Shown: positions 11,165 to 18,664 of the stretch, in pieces
How the letters are laid out: every line of letters begins with the position of its first letter
Position numbering within the stretch: the stretch's first letter is position 1
Origin: Microcoleus sp. LEGE 07076
Lineage (GTDB): Bacteria; Cyanobacteriota; Cyanobacteriia; Cyanobacteriales; Microcoleaceae
DNA: 51,005 nucleotides
Reading direction: 5' to 3'
Assembly (NCBI RefSeq): GCF_015207455.1
Contig: NZ_JADEWV010000016.1
Coordinates: 1-51,005 of the forward strand
Program-made: the position numbers and the translations under genes
The notes under the pieces: model-generated
What the model saw: only the letters and a program-made list of their open reading frames with translations
Told to the model about the DNA's origin: nothing
Database searches by the model: none

Positions 11165-11410
11165 ATGTCACAGGAATTCTTGCCTGACGATAACAAATTC
11201 GATCGGCCAAATGACGACTCAGCAGCAGAATCGGAACAGGATGTGGTGTGTGTAACAGTGACAGGTTCGCCCAAGGGTGTCAGGGAAACTATACTCACCT
11301 TGTACCGCCTGGGATTTGCCCAAGTTGGCGATTGGAGTCCCGTACAACGTGCAGCTAATCCGAAGCAAGTGATGAGTGTGCTGATTCGCCGTCGTAAGCG
11401 CAAAGCGTAG
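11165..11410 (+). CDS. Small conserved-looking protein of unknown function (81 aa)
   Basis: 81 aa with a good AGGAG site nine nt before the ATG. The N-terminal third is acidic and low complexity (DDNKFDRPNDDSAAESEQD). The rest looks like a small beta-alpha fold (VVCVTVTGSPKGVRETI, LYRLGFAQVGDWSP) ending in a strongly basic tail IRRRKRKA that could bind nucleic acid. Family not recognised. It is unusual in having a structured leader; it stands alone between palindromic intergenic repeats. Confidence 0.7.
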   Translation: MSQEFLPDDNKFDRPNDDSAAESEQDVVCVTVTGSPKGVRETILTLYRLGFAQVGDWSPVQRAANPKQVMSVLIRRRKRKA

Positions 11411-11420
11411 GTGTTTGCTC

Positions 11421-11444
11421 GTTCCCAGGCTAGAGCCTGGGAAC
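11421..11444. repeat. Palindromic dispersed repeat, copy 1
   Basis: GTTCCCAGGCT ag AGCCTGGGAAC, perfect 11-bp arms. The same palindrome recurs at 11512-11537. Probably a dispersed cyanobacterial REP-like element; it lies directly behind the 81-aa gene and could end its transcript. Confidence 0.75.
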
Positions 11445-11511
11445 ACATTCCATGAGCATCTGCCTCCTGTTTTTGTTTTTATCCGCTAGCGAGGCAGAGC
11501 CTCTGGATCTC

Positions 11512-11537
11512 GGTTCCCAGGCTCTAGCCTGGGAACC
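11512..11537. repeat. Palindromic dispersed repeat, copy 2
   Basis: GGTTCCCAGGCT ct AGCCTGGGAACC, perfect 12-bp arms, 91 bp from copy 1. A third palindrome AAATCAGGATA / TATCCTGATTT follows at 11578-11605. The 300-bp gap between genes here consists mostly of these palindromes. Confidence 0.75.
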
Positions 11538-11632
11538 AGTTAATAAGACCAACAAATATCAGGCACGTTATTTTACTAAATCAGGATAAGAGCATATCCT
11601 GATTTAGAGGCTGAAACATCTATAAAAAAACC

Positions 11633-11662
11633 TAGGCGGGGAAAGCCGCATTTCCCCGCCTA
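11633..11662 (-). terminator. Rho-independent terminator of the secreted-protein gene
   Basis: Perfect 12-bp stem TAGGCGGGGAAA / TTTCCCCGCCTA with a 6-nt loop. On the minus strand it is followed by TTTTTTT, fitting the end of the 11719-12153 transcript. Confidence 0.85.
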
Positions 11663-11718
11663 AGCCATACAACCTTTATGAATACACACTATTTTATCAT
11701 TGTAAAATAAGTCTTTAA

Positions 11719-12153
11719 TCACTTTTCAACTGTTATCGCACACGCAGCATCACCATTTCTCATAATCAAATAAAATTCATTTAAACGTCTGTATTTAAAT
11801 CTTAATAGTATTTCAACACTGCGATTTCCATCACTTCTACTCCACTGCATTTGACTATCCGCTAACCCTTCTACTGACCAATGAGGTATACTAGGATTAC
11901 CAGTTATAATTGCATCCGCCTGTTCAGGTGTTATACCTCTTGTTAAATTTAAGAACTCCTTACCAAGTTCACTGTTGGTAAGACTTTCCATTGAAATAAT
12001 AGAACAACCTGGATTCTTACCAGGTATATCACCTTTATAAACAGACAATCTACGCTGAGCAATAGCCTGTAAAGGGTTTGCAATAATAATTATGTTGATT
12101 AAAAAGAATGCTAAAGTCGGTAAATATTTAATTTGATTAATGTTTTTTAACAT
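11719..12153 (-). CDS. Small putative secreted protein of unknown function
   Basis: 144 aa. Seen: N-terminal signal peptide (positive MLKNINQIK, hydrophobic core about residues 11-28, probable cleavage after QAIAQ). The mature part has two cysteines (GKNPGCSI and GDAACAI) that could form a disulfide in the periplasm. The C-terminal half looks beta-rich. No family recognised. AAGGA lies eight nt before the ATG and a strong terminator follows, so it is probably a stand-alone transcript. Confidence 0.75.
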   Translation of the reverse strand: MLKNINQIKYLPTLAFFLINIIIIANPLQAIAQRRLSVYKGDIPGKNPGCSIISMESLTNSELGKEFLNLTRGITPEQADAIITGNPSIPHWSVEGLADSQMQWSRSDGNRSVEILLRFKYRRLNEFYLIMRNGDAACAITVEK

Positions 12154-12213
12154 GATTTTTATTCCTTTATACTTGTGTTGCTACAAAATTATTGTACATC
12201 AAAAGATGAGTAT

Positions 12214-12276
12214 GTCTTGACATAAACTCTTTAACCCTATCAAACCCGCTAGACACCAACTCTGGCGGGTTTTTCA
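12214..12276. repeat. Terminator-like 60-nt repeat, copy 1
   Basis: CTTGACATAAACTCTTTAAC leads into a stem AAACCCGC (12242-12249) / GCGGGTTT (12265-12272) followed by TTC. A closely related copy lies at 14076-14137. It could end transcription of the minus-strand gene at 12283, but its T-run is better placed for the plus strand. The conserved lead-in suggests a repeated unit rather than a chance terminator. Confidence 0.6.
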
Positions 12277-12282
12277 GAATCA

Positions 12283-12561
12283 TCAATACTCTACTTCTTT
12301 AAGAGGTTCAACATATTGACCATCTGTCCTCTTTTTTCCCGTTCTTTCTTCCACTAACTCGTGATAACTTGAATTACGTTTTATGTCGGGTTCTTCTTCA
12401 TAAATTTCACTATCCAATAGTATGTCATAACGAACCTGATCTTCGTACTGTGGTTTAATAACCACACGATCTACAACACCTGGTTCATCATTCCAAAGAA
12501 CCCTAATACCACGCGGATAGTAAACAATATTGTCCAAAGGGGGAACGCTTTTCTTTGCCAT
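12283..12561 (-). CDS. Small acidic protein of unknown function (92 aa)
   Basis: 92 aa, ATG at 12561 with AGAGGA some distance upstream. Composition is plausible for a real protein: a beta-rich opening (VYYPRGIRVLWNDEPGVVDRVVI) followed by an acidic stretch (SEIYEEEPDIKR). No recognised family, signal peptide or membrane segment. It lies between the first terminator-like repeat and a CCGCTCC-rich spacer; the next gene in the same direction is the AT-rich 374-aa orphan, and the two may travel together. Confidence 0.6.
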   Translation of the reverse strand: MAKKSVPPLDNIVYYPRGIRVLWNDEPGVVDRVVIKPQYEDQVRYDILLDSEIYEEEPDIKRNSSYHELVEERTGKKRTDGQYVEPLKEVEY

Positions 12562-12880
12562 AATTTCTATCTAATCCTCTGATTTTTCTGAAAGTAGCTC
12601 AAACCATTCACCAATATTTCTATAACACGCAAACTATTTATGTGACAACTCGACACAATAAACTTGCTTAAACCGTCACTCACCGCGCTCTCACCGCTCT
12701 CTCACTGCCACCGCTCCCACCTTGACACCGCTCCGACCGACACTGCCTGCCACCGCTCCAACCTCTCCGACCGCGCTATACCTTGCCAGCGAGACAATCG
12801 CCCCGATCTTTTTATTCTTTGATTCATAATTTTAAACTTTTCCCGCCTAAGCTTTGCAAGTCTTGTAGTTATATAGTTCA
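12562..12880. other. Spacer with degenerate CCGCTCC repeats, copy 1
   Basis: Between about 12680 and 12790 the plus strand carries irregular repeats of ACCGCTCC/ACCGCTCYNACC. A very similar stretch occurs at 14198-14285. No gene is visible. The remainder is AT-rich leader and tail sequence of the flanking minus-strand genes. Confidence 0.55.
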
Positions 12881-14005
12881 TCAGATATAAGGAATGGTGA
12901 GTAAGGGACTATCACAAACAACATTTTTATCCACATAGTCGATAATCAAGGCATAAATTACTTTGTCATTATTTATCAAATCCCAAAAGCTAATTTTACC
13001 AAATGCTAACTTATGAAAAATCGATTTATAGTACAAAAGCTCCTCGTGTAATGACTCATCTACATCTCGACCTCGATATAACATCATATCAACAATATCC
13101 GCCCTTGAAATTTTTTCCTTAAACTCGACATTATCACTAAATAAAGTATTTGCTTTTACATCAGATGCCGAAAGGTTAAGTAAATTTTGTTTAACTTTAT
13201 AAAAGTCATCGCCTAAGTCAAAATAAACAACAGGGTAAAGGGTGTGAACGGACTGATTTTTAAAATATTTAGTGACATAATAACCATCTCTCATGGTGCT
13301 TACCTTTAGTTGAATTCCAGCATCTCGGCGTTTTCCTGTAGTTATATTATTAGAAACTAATAATTCTCTTACTTTGGTCGCGCTATCAATCCAACATATA
13401 TCCCTCGGATTCTGTGGGTCAAACCATCCCCCCAAAGCTTGATTGTTTTTTGTTGACAATAAACCTGTTCCTATCGCATTATAGTTATTTGGGTTTTGCA
13501 AAAAAGGATACCAAAAAACCTTTTTTACTAAGCTACTAAGAGTATTTTTGTCTTCTCTAATAAACCGTGCGATATTAGCCCATTTAGCATTTTTACTTAC
13601 ATCACTATTACATTCTCTTACAACCATTCCTTCTATTGTGTATCCCAAAAGATTGCCTATCCTTCCTGATTTTTGGAATGAGTTGTGACATTCTATAAAT
13701 GGGTTAAATTTGTAACTATTTATTCTATGATCGAAATATACAGCACGCACATTTTCTAACAACTCAATAAATTTTTTTGTTCGAGTATAATACAGATTAT
13801 TATCAATTAAACGTTGCTGATTATCTGGTTGAAAATCAATAAAAAGGTTCAATTGACGATATTTTTTAGTGATGTTGTTATCGTTTAAAGCATCAATTTT
13901 ATTTTTTATAGACTTACCATTATCGGCAACAGTTGATATTAAGTTATTTTCTGGAATTGATATTAAGTTATTTTCGGGAAGAATTAAAAGAGAATTTAAC
14001 ATCAT
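12881..14005 (-). CDS. AT-rich orphan gene, possible PD-(D/E)XK-type nuclease
   Basis: 374 aa, markedly more AT-rich than the core genes, suggesting transfer. A duplicated PENNLIS segment sits at the N-terminus. Candidate nuclease signature: a Glu in GNLLGYTIEGMVV (about 135-150) and RRDAGIQLKVST (about 235-246), where D-A-G-I-Q-L-K fits the D...(E/Q)xK pattern of PD-(D/E)XK enzymes, then a hydrophobic strand YPVVYFDLGDD. This would suit a restriction-like or defence nuclease; no methyltransferase is adjacent. The motif match is suggestive only. It is flanked on both sides by paired repeats (terminator-like unit and CCGCTCC runs). Confidence 0.55.
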   Translation of the reverse strand: MMLNSLLILPENNLISIPENNLISTVADNGKSIKNKIDALNDNNITKKYRQLNLFIDFQPDNQQRLIDNNLYYTRTKKFIELLENVRAVYFDHRINSYKFNPFIECHNSFQKSGRIGNLLGYTIEGMVVRECNSDVSKNAKWANIARFIREDKNTLSSLVKKVFWYPFLQNPNNYNAIGTGLLSTKNNQALGGWFDPQNPRDICWIDSATKVRELLVSNNITTGKRRDAGIQLKVSTMRDGYYVTKYFKNQSVHTLYPVVYFDLGDDFYKVKQNLLNLSASDVKANTLFSDNVEFKEKISRADIVDMMLYRGRDVDESLHEELLYYKSIFHKLAFGKISFWDLINNDKVIYALIIDYVDKNVVCDSPLLTIPYI

Positions 14006-14075
14006 AGCTTATAGAATGTAAATAAACTGTGAAAAGTACAGAGAGACAGCACTTAAAATCTATTGTAATTCTATA

Positions 14076-14137
14076 TCTTGACGTAAACCCTTTAATCCTG
14101 TTAAACCCGCTACACCATAGCCGTGGCGGGTTTTCTG
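14076..14137. repeat. Terminator-like 60-nt repeat, copy 2
   Basis: CTTGACGTAAACCCTTTAAT then stem AAACCCGC (14103-14110) / GCGGGTTT (14126-14133). It matches the copy at 12214-12276 in sequence, spacing and orientation. Confidence 0.6.
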
Positions 14138-14534
14138 TCGATTTTAGTTTTTTTAAAAGTATGCTGTTGTAACGTGCGAGTGTGACGCAAAAAAGCTAGA
14201 CCGCCACCGCTCCGACACTGGCAACAGTCCGATCGCTCCGAGCGACCGCGCTAGACCCGCAACACTCCCACCGCTCCAACCGTGGTTAGGTGCAATTGTG
14301 CCAGCCGTGGCAGTCCTCACCATCCAATCTACCTCAAACTCACCCACACCGAGCTATATGGTGCAATTTTGGAGCCGTGGCAGCCGTGCCAAGTGTCGGA
14401 GATGTCGAGTCGATCGCCCCGTGTCGATCGGACAGTGCTACCCAGCTTGTTTATTCAATGAAAATCACTGCGACCGCCGCTTCCCTCGGATGTGTAAATA
14501 TTTTAATAACAATAGCAATCCTGGAAGGTAAAAG
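14138..14534. other. Intergenic region with CCGCTCC repeats, copy 2, upstream of Uma2 genes
   Basis: CCGCTCC-type repeats at about 14198-14285, then irregular CCGTGGCAG/GCCGTG repeats to 14400. It must contain the promoter for the first Uma2 gene. Short frames here have no ribosome binding site. Confidence 0.5.
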
Positions 14535-15128
14535 ATGACACAAGCCCACAAACAGAAACTTACCTTTGAAGAGTACCTCACCTATGAGGACGACACCGAC
14601 AACCGCTACGAATTAATTGATGGAGAGTTAGTAACATTGCCACCAGAATCGGGCCCCAACAATTTCATTGCTAACTATCTACTATTCACTCTGGCTAGTA
14701 GCGGGTTCATCCCACTGAGGCTGATCAGAACACATATGTGCGAAATCCAAGTTCCGATCCTGCGGGAGGGCGACGCAGCTAACCGCTACCCAGATTTGGT
14801 GGTTTTGCGCCCCGAACACATCTTGCTGACAGCAACCAGGCTAACCATCACCCAAACTATGCCACCTCCTCAGTTGGTTGTCGAGGTTGTTAGTCCAGGC
14901 AGAGTTGGGCGCGATCGCGATTACATTAGTAAACGAGCTCAATATGCAGCGCGGGGTATCCCTGAATATTGGATTGTTGACCCTCAAGAGGAGATAGTAG
15001 CGGTACTACGACTAGAATCAGGTGAGTATGTCGAAGTTGGGGTTTTTCAAGGGGAACAAGCGCTGATATCGCCGACTTTTCCGCATTTGAACTTGACGGC
15101 CCAACAAGTCCTGGAAGGAGAGTTTTAG
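14535..15128 (+). CDS. Uma2 family (DUF820) predicted endonuclease, tandem copy 1
   Basis: 197 aa, full length. Uma2 proteins carry a PD-(D/E)XK nuclease fold and are hugely expanded in cyanobacteria; cellular role unclear. Seen: N-terminal LTFEEYLTYEDDTDNRYELIDGE, then YPDLVVLRPEH (Asp), LVVEVVSPG (Glu), and the C-terminal KRAQYAARGIPEYWIVDP. ATG follows GGAAGGTAAAAG. A near-identical copy lies 664 bp downstream; the two differ mostly in residues about 35-70. Confidence 0.92.
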   Translation: MTQAHKQKLTFEEYLTYEDDTDNRYELIDGELVTLPPESGPNNFIANYLLFTLASSGFIPLRLIRTHMCEIQVPILREGDAANRYPDLVVLRPEHILLTATRLTITQTMPPPQLVVEVVSPGRVGRDRDYISKRAQYAARGIPEYWIVDPQEEIVAVLRLESGEYVEVGVFQGEQALISPTFPHLNLTAQQVLEGEF

Positions 15129-15198
15129 CCGCCGATTTACAAGGAGAAAATGGATGTATAAACATTTTAATAACAATAGCAATCCTGGAAGGTAAAAG

Positions 15199-15789
15199 AT
15201 GACACAAGCCCAAAAACAAAAACTCACCTTTGAAGAGTACCTCACCTATGAGGACGACACCGACAACCGCTACGAATTAATTGATGGAGAGTTAGTAACA
15301 TTGCCACCCGAATCCGAACCCAATACCGCCATTGTCAGCTATCTGTTTTTAGTGCTTGTCAATACTGGTATCCCTTGGCGGTGTATCAAACTTCACTTGT
15401 GCGAAATCCAGGTTCCTATATTGCGCGAGGGCGATGCTGCTAACCGCTACCCAGATTTAGTGGTTTTGCGCCCCGAACACATCTTGCTGACAGCATCTAG
15501 GCTAACTATCACCCTTGATATGCCGCCTCCTCAGTTGGTGGTTGAGGTTGTTAGTCCTGGGAGAATTGGGCGCGATCGCGATTACATTAGTAAACGAGCT
15601 CAATATGTGGCGCGGGGCATCCCTGAATATTGGATTGTTGACCCTCAAGAGGAGATAGTAGCGGTACTACGACTAGAATCAGGTGAGTATGTCGAAGTTG
15701 GGGTTTTTCAAGGGGAACAAGCGCTGATATCGCCGACTTTTCCGCAGTTGAACTTGACGGCCCAACAAGTCTTGGGAGGGGAGTTTTAG
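15199..15789 (+). CDS. Uma2 family (DUF820) predicted endonuclease, tandem copy 2
   Basis: 196 aa. Same architecture and motifs as the upstream copy (YPDLVVLRPEH, LVVEVVSPG, GIPEYWIVDP). The duplication includes about 50 bp of leader with the same GGAAGGTAAAAG site. First 38 codons and the last 70 are almost identical, whereas the block after PPESxPN differs strongly (FIANYLLFTLASSG versus AIVSYLFLVLVNTG). Confidence 0.92.
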   Translation: MTQAQKQKLTFEEYLTYEDDTDNRYELIDGELVTLPPESEPNTAIVSYLFLVLVNTGIPWRCIKLHLCEIQVPILREGDAANRYPDLVVLRPEHILLTASRLTITLDMPPPQLVVEVVSPGRIGRDRDYISKRAQYVARGIPEYWIVDPQEEIVAVLRLESGEYVEVGVFQGEQALISPTFPQLNLTAQQVLGGEF

Positions 15790-15815
15790 CCATTGATTTA
15801 CAAGAAATTCACACG

Positions 15816-16007
15816 ATGGAAGAAAACATTCATTCAGCTACCAGCCCTCAAAAATGTCGCGATATGGAGCGACGATACGGTTGGAAACTCAAGACAATCA
15901 GGAAGACTCCAGACAGTATTCTTAAAGTAGATTGCGTCTTCTACGGTCAGCAGACATCATTTGCACCTCCAGAAAATTCACAAGGAGAAACAGACAATGA
16001 CAAATGA
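15816..16007 (+). CDS. Gene A of an unrecognised two-gene module, copy 1
   Basis: 63 aa, ATG at 15816. Core pattern CRDMERRYGWKLKTIRKT ... VDCVFYGQQTSF. It aligns with the 67-aa protein at 26048-26251 (CEKMGEKYHWRLKEIRVT ... VACVFDGEQTSF), so it is a real gene. Its last codons overlap the start of gene B by 11 bp. No known family recognised; the fold looks like a small alpha-beta protein with two conserved cysteines. Confidence 0.7.
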   Translation: MEENIHSATSPQKCRDMERRYGWKLKTIRKTPDSILKVDCVFYGQQTSFAPPENSQGETDNDK

Positions 16008-16356
16008 AACCTGGATTGTTTACAAATCTGAGTCTATGGACGCGACTGGATGGGAAAACCGTCAGTTGATGCCAGGAACTTCTTTAACAGACATCCTACA
16101 TGAAGAGTGGGACAGTTCTGGGGTTTTGCCCGAAGTGGGCGATCGCATCCGCGAGTATGCTCAAATGGAACCAGAAACCAGCAGTGGCATTACTCATGGA
16201 CGTGATGGCGACTGGGTTGTCACCGGTATCAACCAATTCTCATCCTTTGATACCAGCCAGCGAATTGTTGTATGTTATTGCGCTTATCAGCCTGTGACAC
16301 CCGATTGGGAAAAATTAGGCAGATGTGCGCCATTACCAGCTACAGCAGCAGCATAA
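15997..16356 (+). CDS. Gene B of an unrecognised two-gene module, copy 1
   Basis: 119 aa. ATG at 15997 is chosen because AGGAG precedes it; an upstream in-frame start at 15961 lacks one. Conserved with the 124-aa protein at 26268-26642: WIVYKSESMDATGWENRQLM, PEVGDRIREY, GITHGRDGDWVVT, QFSSFD, and CYCAYQPVTPDWEKL. These identities span the whole length, including paired cysteines (CYC) and a tryptophan-rich start. No signal or membrane segment, so cytosolic. Family not recognised. It lies between Uma2 genes and hicBA. Confidence 0.75.
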   Translation: MTNETWIVYKSESMDATGWENRQLMPGTSLTDILHEEWDSSGVLPEVGDRIREYAQMEPETSSGITHGRDGDWVVTGINQFSSFDTSQRIVVCYCAYQPVTPDWEKLGRCAPLPATAAA

Positions 16357-16364
16357 TCAGATAA

Positions 16365-16407
16365 TTAGCCGCCGATTTGAGACATCGTGCGGCTATAATA
16401 TTCTTAA
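16365..16407 (-). pseudogene. Displaced remnant of the moaA 3' end
   Basis: 43 nt matching the true moaA end (16951-16993) with about six differences. In the moaA frame it still reads [10 protein letters not shown]-stop, and the differences inside that stretch are synonymous (ACA/ACG, GGG/GGC). Same orientation as moaA. The hicBA cassette and a long inverted repeat lie between remnant and intact gene. Confidence 0.7.
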
Positions 16408-16426
16408 CAAATGAATCAATAAATGT

Positions 16427-16630
16427 ATGAAAATTAGAGCAATTATTCATCCTGCAGAAGAAGGTGGCTATTGGGCTGAAGTTCCCGCACTTCCTGGGTG
16501 CATTACCGAAGGAGATACTATGGAAGAAGTGATGGCTAATTTAAAAGATGCCATTGAAGGTTGGCTCGATGTTGCTAATAGTCGTGAAGCAATTGCTTCC
16601 ACAGATAAAATTGTTGAAATTGCTGTATGA
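16427..16630 (+). CDS. hicB: HicB-like antitoxin
   Basis: 67 aa, the short HicB form. Seen: the partial RNase H-like fold signature EEGGYWAEVPALPGCITEGDTMEEVMANLKDAIEGWL. No C-terminal DNA-binding domain is present, so autoregulation, if any, would need another route. Its stop overlaps the start of hicA (ATGA), the standard coupled arrangement. It neutralises the HicA mRNA interferase by binding it. Confidence 0.92.
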   Translation: MKIRAIIHPAEEGGYWAEVPALPGCITEGDTMEEVMANLKDAIEGWLDVANSREAIASTDKIVEIAV

Positions 16631-16845
16631 AATCTATTTCAGGGAAGCGACTGTGCAAAATAGTAGAGCAGAAAGGTTGGGTTTTGAAAAGAGTAACTGG
16701 CAGTCATCATATCTATGAAAACCCCGAAATAGAACAAATTTTGTCAATTCCTGTTCACCGGAATCAAGATTTGAAAATTGGAACCTTAAGAGCCTTGATG
16801 AAAATAGCCCAGCTATCTGAGGAAGATTTACAAAGTTTATCTTAA
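16627..16845 (+). CDS. hicA: HicA-like mRNA interferase toxin
   Basis: 72 aa, double-stranded-RNA-binding-like fold of the YcfA/HicA family. Seen: SGKRLCKIVEQKGWVLKRVTGSHHIY with the catalytic His in GSHH, then SIPVHRNQDLKIGTLRALMK. Cleaves mRNA independently of ribosomes when free of HicB. Translationally coupled to hicB by a four-base overlap. It appears intact, unlike several other toxin genes in this window. Confidence 0.93.
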   Translation: MKSISGKRLCKIVEQKGWVLKRVTGSHHIYENPEIEQILSIPVHRNQDLKIGTLRALMKIAQLSEEDLQSLS

Positions 16846-16854
16846 ACGGAAATT

Positions 16855-16919
16855 AGGAGACGGCAGTGCCGTGTCCCTACCGAAAATAATACTGTAGGGA
16901 CACGGCACTGCCGTCTCCT
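16855..16919. repeat. Perfect 26-bp inverted repeat between hicA and moaA
   Basis: Arms 16855-16880 and 16894-16919 (core GACGGCAGTGCCGTGTCCCTAC) are perfectly complementary, with a 13-nt A-rich loop. It sits between convergent genes and may serve as a bidirectional terminator, but the length points to a MITE-like dispersed element. A related half-site (GGCCGTGTCTCTACCG) lies at 24415-24430. Confidence 0.85.
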
Positions 16920-16950
16920 CTACATCATTCCGGTGTTACCGGAATTGATA

Positions 16951-17940
16951 TTACCCGCCGATTTGAGACATTGTGCGGCTATAATTGCCTTGAGTAGTTC
17001 CCGAATCTCGCTGCTTGAAATTAATCTCCGGTTTAATCTCTAATATCTGCTGCACTCGATCGCGCAATTCAACCGTAGACACCCCATTCCGTAAAGCAGT
17101 TTTCAAATCAATTTGCCCCGTTTCGTTCAGCAGACAAGGCCGCAGCCACCCGTCAGCAGACAAACGCATCCGGTTGCAGCGATCGCAAAAACACTCAGAC
17201 ATTTGACTGATAAATCCTAAAGTACCCTTCGCCCCCGGAATTTGAAACACATCCGCCGGCCCGTTTCCGCGAATTCCCGACTCCGCTAACCCGTATTTTT
17301 CGTTAATTTGTTGCCGCAAATCTGCCGAAGCTACCCAACCTTTATCGCCAAATAAATCCCCATTGCCGATCGGCATAAACTCAATAAATCTAACGTGCCA
17401 ATTCCGGTTAATAGTTAATTCTGCCAACTCCAATATTTCGCCATCATTCACACCAGGAATCACCACCACATTCAACTTCAGCGGATCGAATCCAACTTGA
17501 TAAGCCGCTTGAATTCCTTCCCAAACCTGCGTCCAGCGCGAGCGGCCCCGACTACCAATTATCTGATCAAAAGTCTCCGGTTCCAGGGAATCCAAACTAA
17601 TATTAATCCGGCGCAAACCAGCACTGTATAGATTTTCGGCCATTCCCGCCAGCAAAAAGCCGTTAGTTGTCATTGACAAATCTCGCGTTTCGGGCAAAGA
17701 TGCGATCGACCCAACCAAATCCACCACCCCAGGGCGCAGCAGCGGTTCCCCACCAGTCAGCCGAAACTTAGTAAATCCCACAGGTATAAAAACTTCCCGC
17801 AGCAGAGTTAGCAATTCCGAGTGAGTTAGCAACTGCTGCTGCAATACATAGTCCAACTCGCTACCTTCCGGCATACAGTAGAGACAGCGGAAATTGCAGC
17901 GGTCGATTAAACTAATCCGAAGGTAGTCTACGGGATTCAT
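16951..17940 (-). CDS. moaA: GTP 3',8-cyclase MoaA
   Basis: Radical SAM enzyme for the first step of molybdenum cofactor synthesis (GTP to 3',8-cyclo-7,8-dihydro-GTP, with MoaC). 329 aa, full length. Seen: N-terminal cluster motif [14 protein letters not shown] with Cys15, Cys19, Cys22; the GG(E)P-type SAM motif in [13 protein letters not shown]-terminal second cluster [20 protein letters not shown]; and the C-terminal Gly-Gly essential for activity. The next gene upstream, on the opposite strand, is a nitrate-reductase-associated protein, fitting Mo cofactor supply to nitrate reductase. Confidence 0.97.
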   Translation of the reverse strand: MNPVDYLRISLIDRCNFRCLYCMPEGSELDYVLQQQLLTHSELLTLLREVFIPVGFTKFRLTGGEPLLRPGVVDLVGSIASLPETRDLSMTTNGFLLAGMAENLYSAGLRRINISLDSLEPETFDQIIGSRGRSRWTQVWEGIQAAYQVGFDPLKLNVVVIPGVNDGEILELAELTINRNWHVRFIEFMPIGNGDLFGDKGWVASADLRQQINEKYGLAESGIRGNGPADVFQIPGAKGTLGFISQMSECFCDRCNRMRLSADGWLRPCLLNETGQIDLKTALRNGVSTVELRDRVQQILEIKPEINFKQRDSGTTQGNYSRTMSQIGG

Positions 17941-18057
17941 GTCAATACTATGTAATATTATTTAATTCTAAATCCTGACTCGATTTTCTGCAATTATTAA
18001 TTGAGAGCAAGAAACCTGCATCAATTTCTCTCTATTACGCTCTCCTCTGCGCCCTCT

Positions 18058-18210
18058 GCGCCCTCTGCGGTAAATAAAAAAAAATCTCAATCACAAATCC
18101 AACAAACTTCCTACTCAACTTCTTCTCTCTCTTACTCTCTTCTCAGCGCCCTCAGCGCCCTCTGCGGTAAATAAAAAAAATCTCAATCACAAATCAAACA
18201 AACTCCCTAA
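18058..18210. repeat. Direct repeat of about 55 bp, 97 bp apart, upstream of nitrate-reductase-associated gene
   Basis: GCGCCCTCTGCGGTAAATAA followed by an A-run and CTCAATCACAAATC occurs at 18058-18113 and 18155-18210. GCGCCCTCTGCG-type runs are a common dispersed cyanobacterial repeat. The second copy ends six nt before the start codon at 18215, so it forms the leader of that gene. Confidence 0.75.
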
Positions 18211-18214
18211 ATAT

Positions 18215-18664
18215 ATGTTCTTTGAATTTGAAGCTGACTTTGTAGAAGCCCTGCGCTGCGTTCCGATGCAGGTACGACTGAAATTAGATACTTGCGGGAT
18301 TAAACTAAAGTTGCAAGATTGGAATCACTTCAACCAAGCGGAACGTCAAATGCTTGTCGAGTTACCTTGTTTGACTGCATCAGAAATTAGCGATTACCGA
18401 GAACAGTTAAACCAAGTATTAATCAAACAGACTGGTCAACCGGGAACTGATTTGGCGGTTGATGAACATCCGCCCTGGATGGATGCTGCAACTATACCGG
18501 AGTCTGTTTCTGCAAAAGCTCAAGAGTTGGATGTTGTGATTAGTTTGGCACAGTGGGCGAGTTTGCAGCCTCTGCAGCGGTTTGCTTTAATTAAGCTTAG
18601 CCGATCGAGCCACGAGAATAAAAACTTTCTCCCGGCGCTTCAAGAGTTTAAGGTGATTGATTGA
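18215..18664 (+). CDS. Nitrate reductase-associated protein
   Basis: 149 aa. The opening FFEFEADFVEALRCVPMQVRLKLDTCGIKLKL and the LSDYREQL-like middle match the cyanobacterial family annotated as nitrate-reductase-associated (found next to narB and Mo cofactor genes); molecular role not established. A conserved motif PPWMDA and a central acidic segment are visible. Soluble, no signal. Proximity to moaA supports the link to nitrate assimilation. narB itself is not in the window. Confidence 0.8.
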   Translation: MFFEFEADFVEALRCVPMQVRLKLDTCGIKLKLQDWNHFNQAERQMLVELPCLTASEISDYREQLNQVLIKQTGQPGTDLAVDEHPPWMDAATIPESVSAKAQELDVVISLAQWASLQPLQRFALIKLSRSSHENKNFLPALQEFKVID

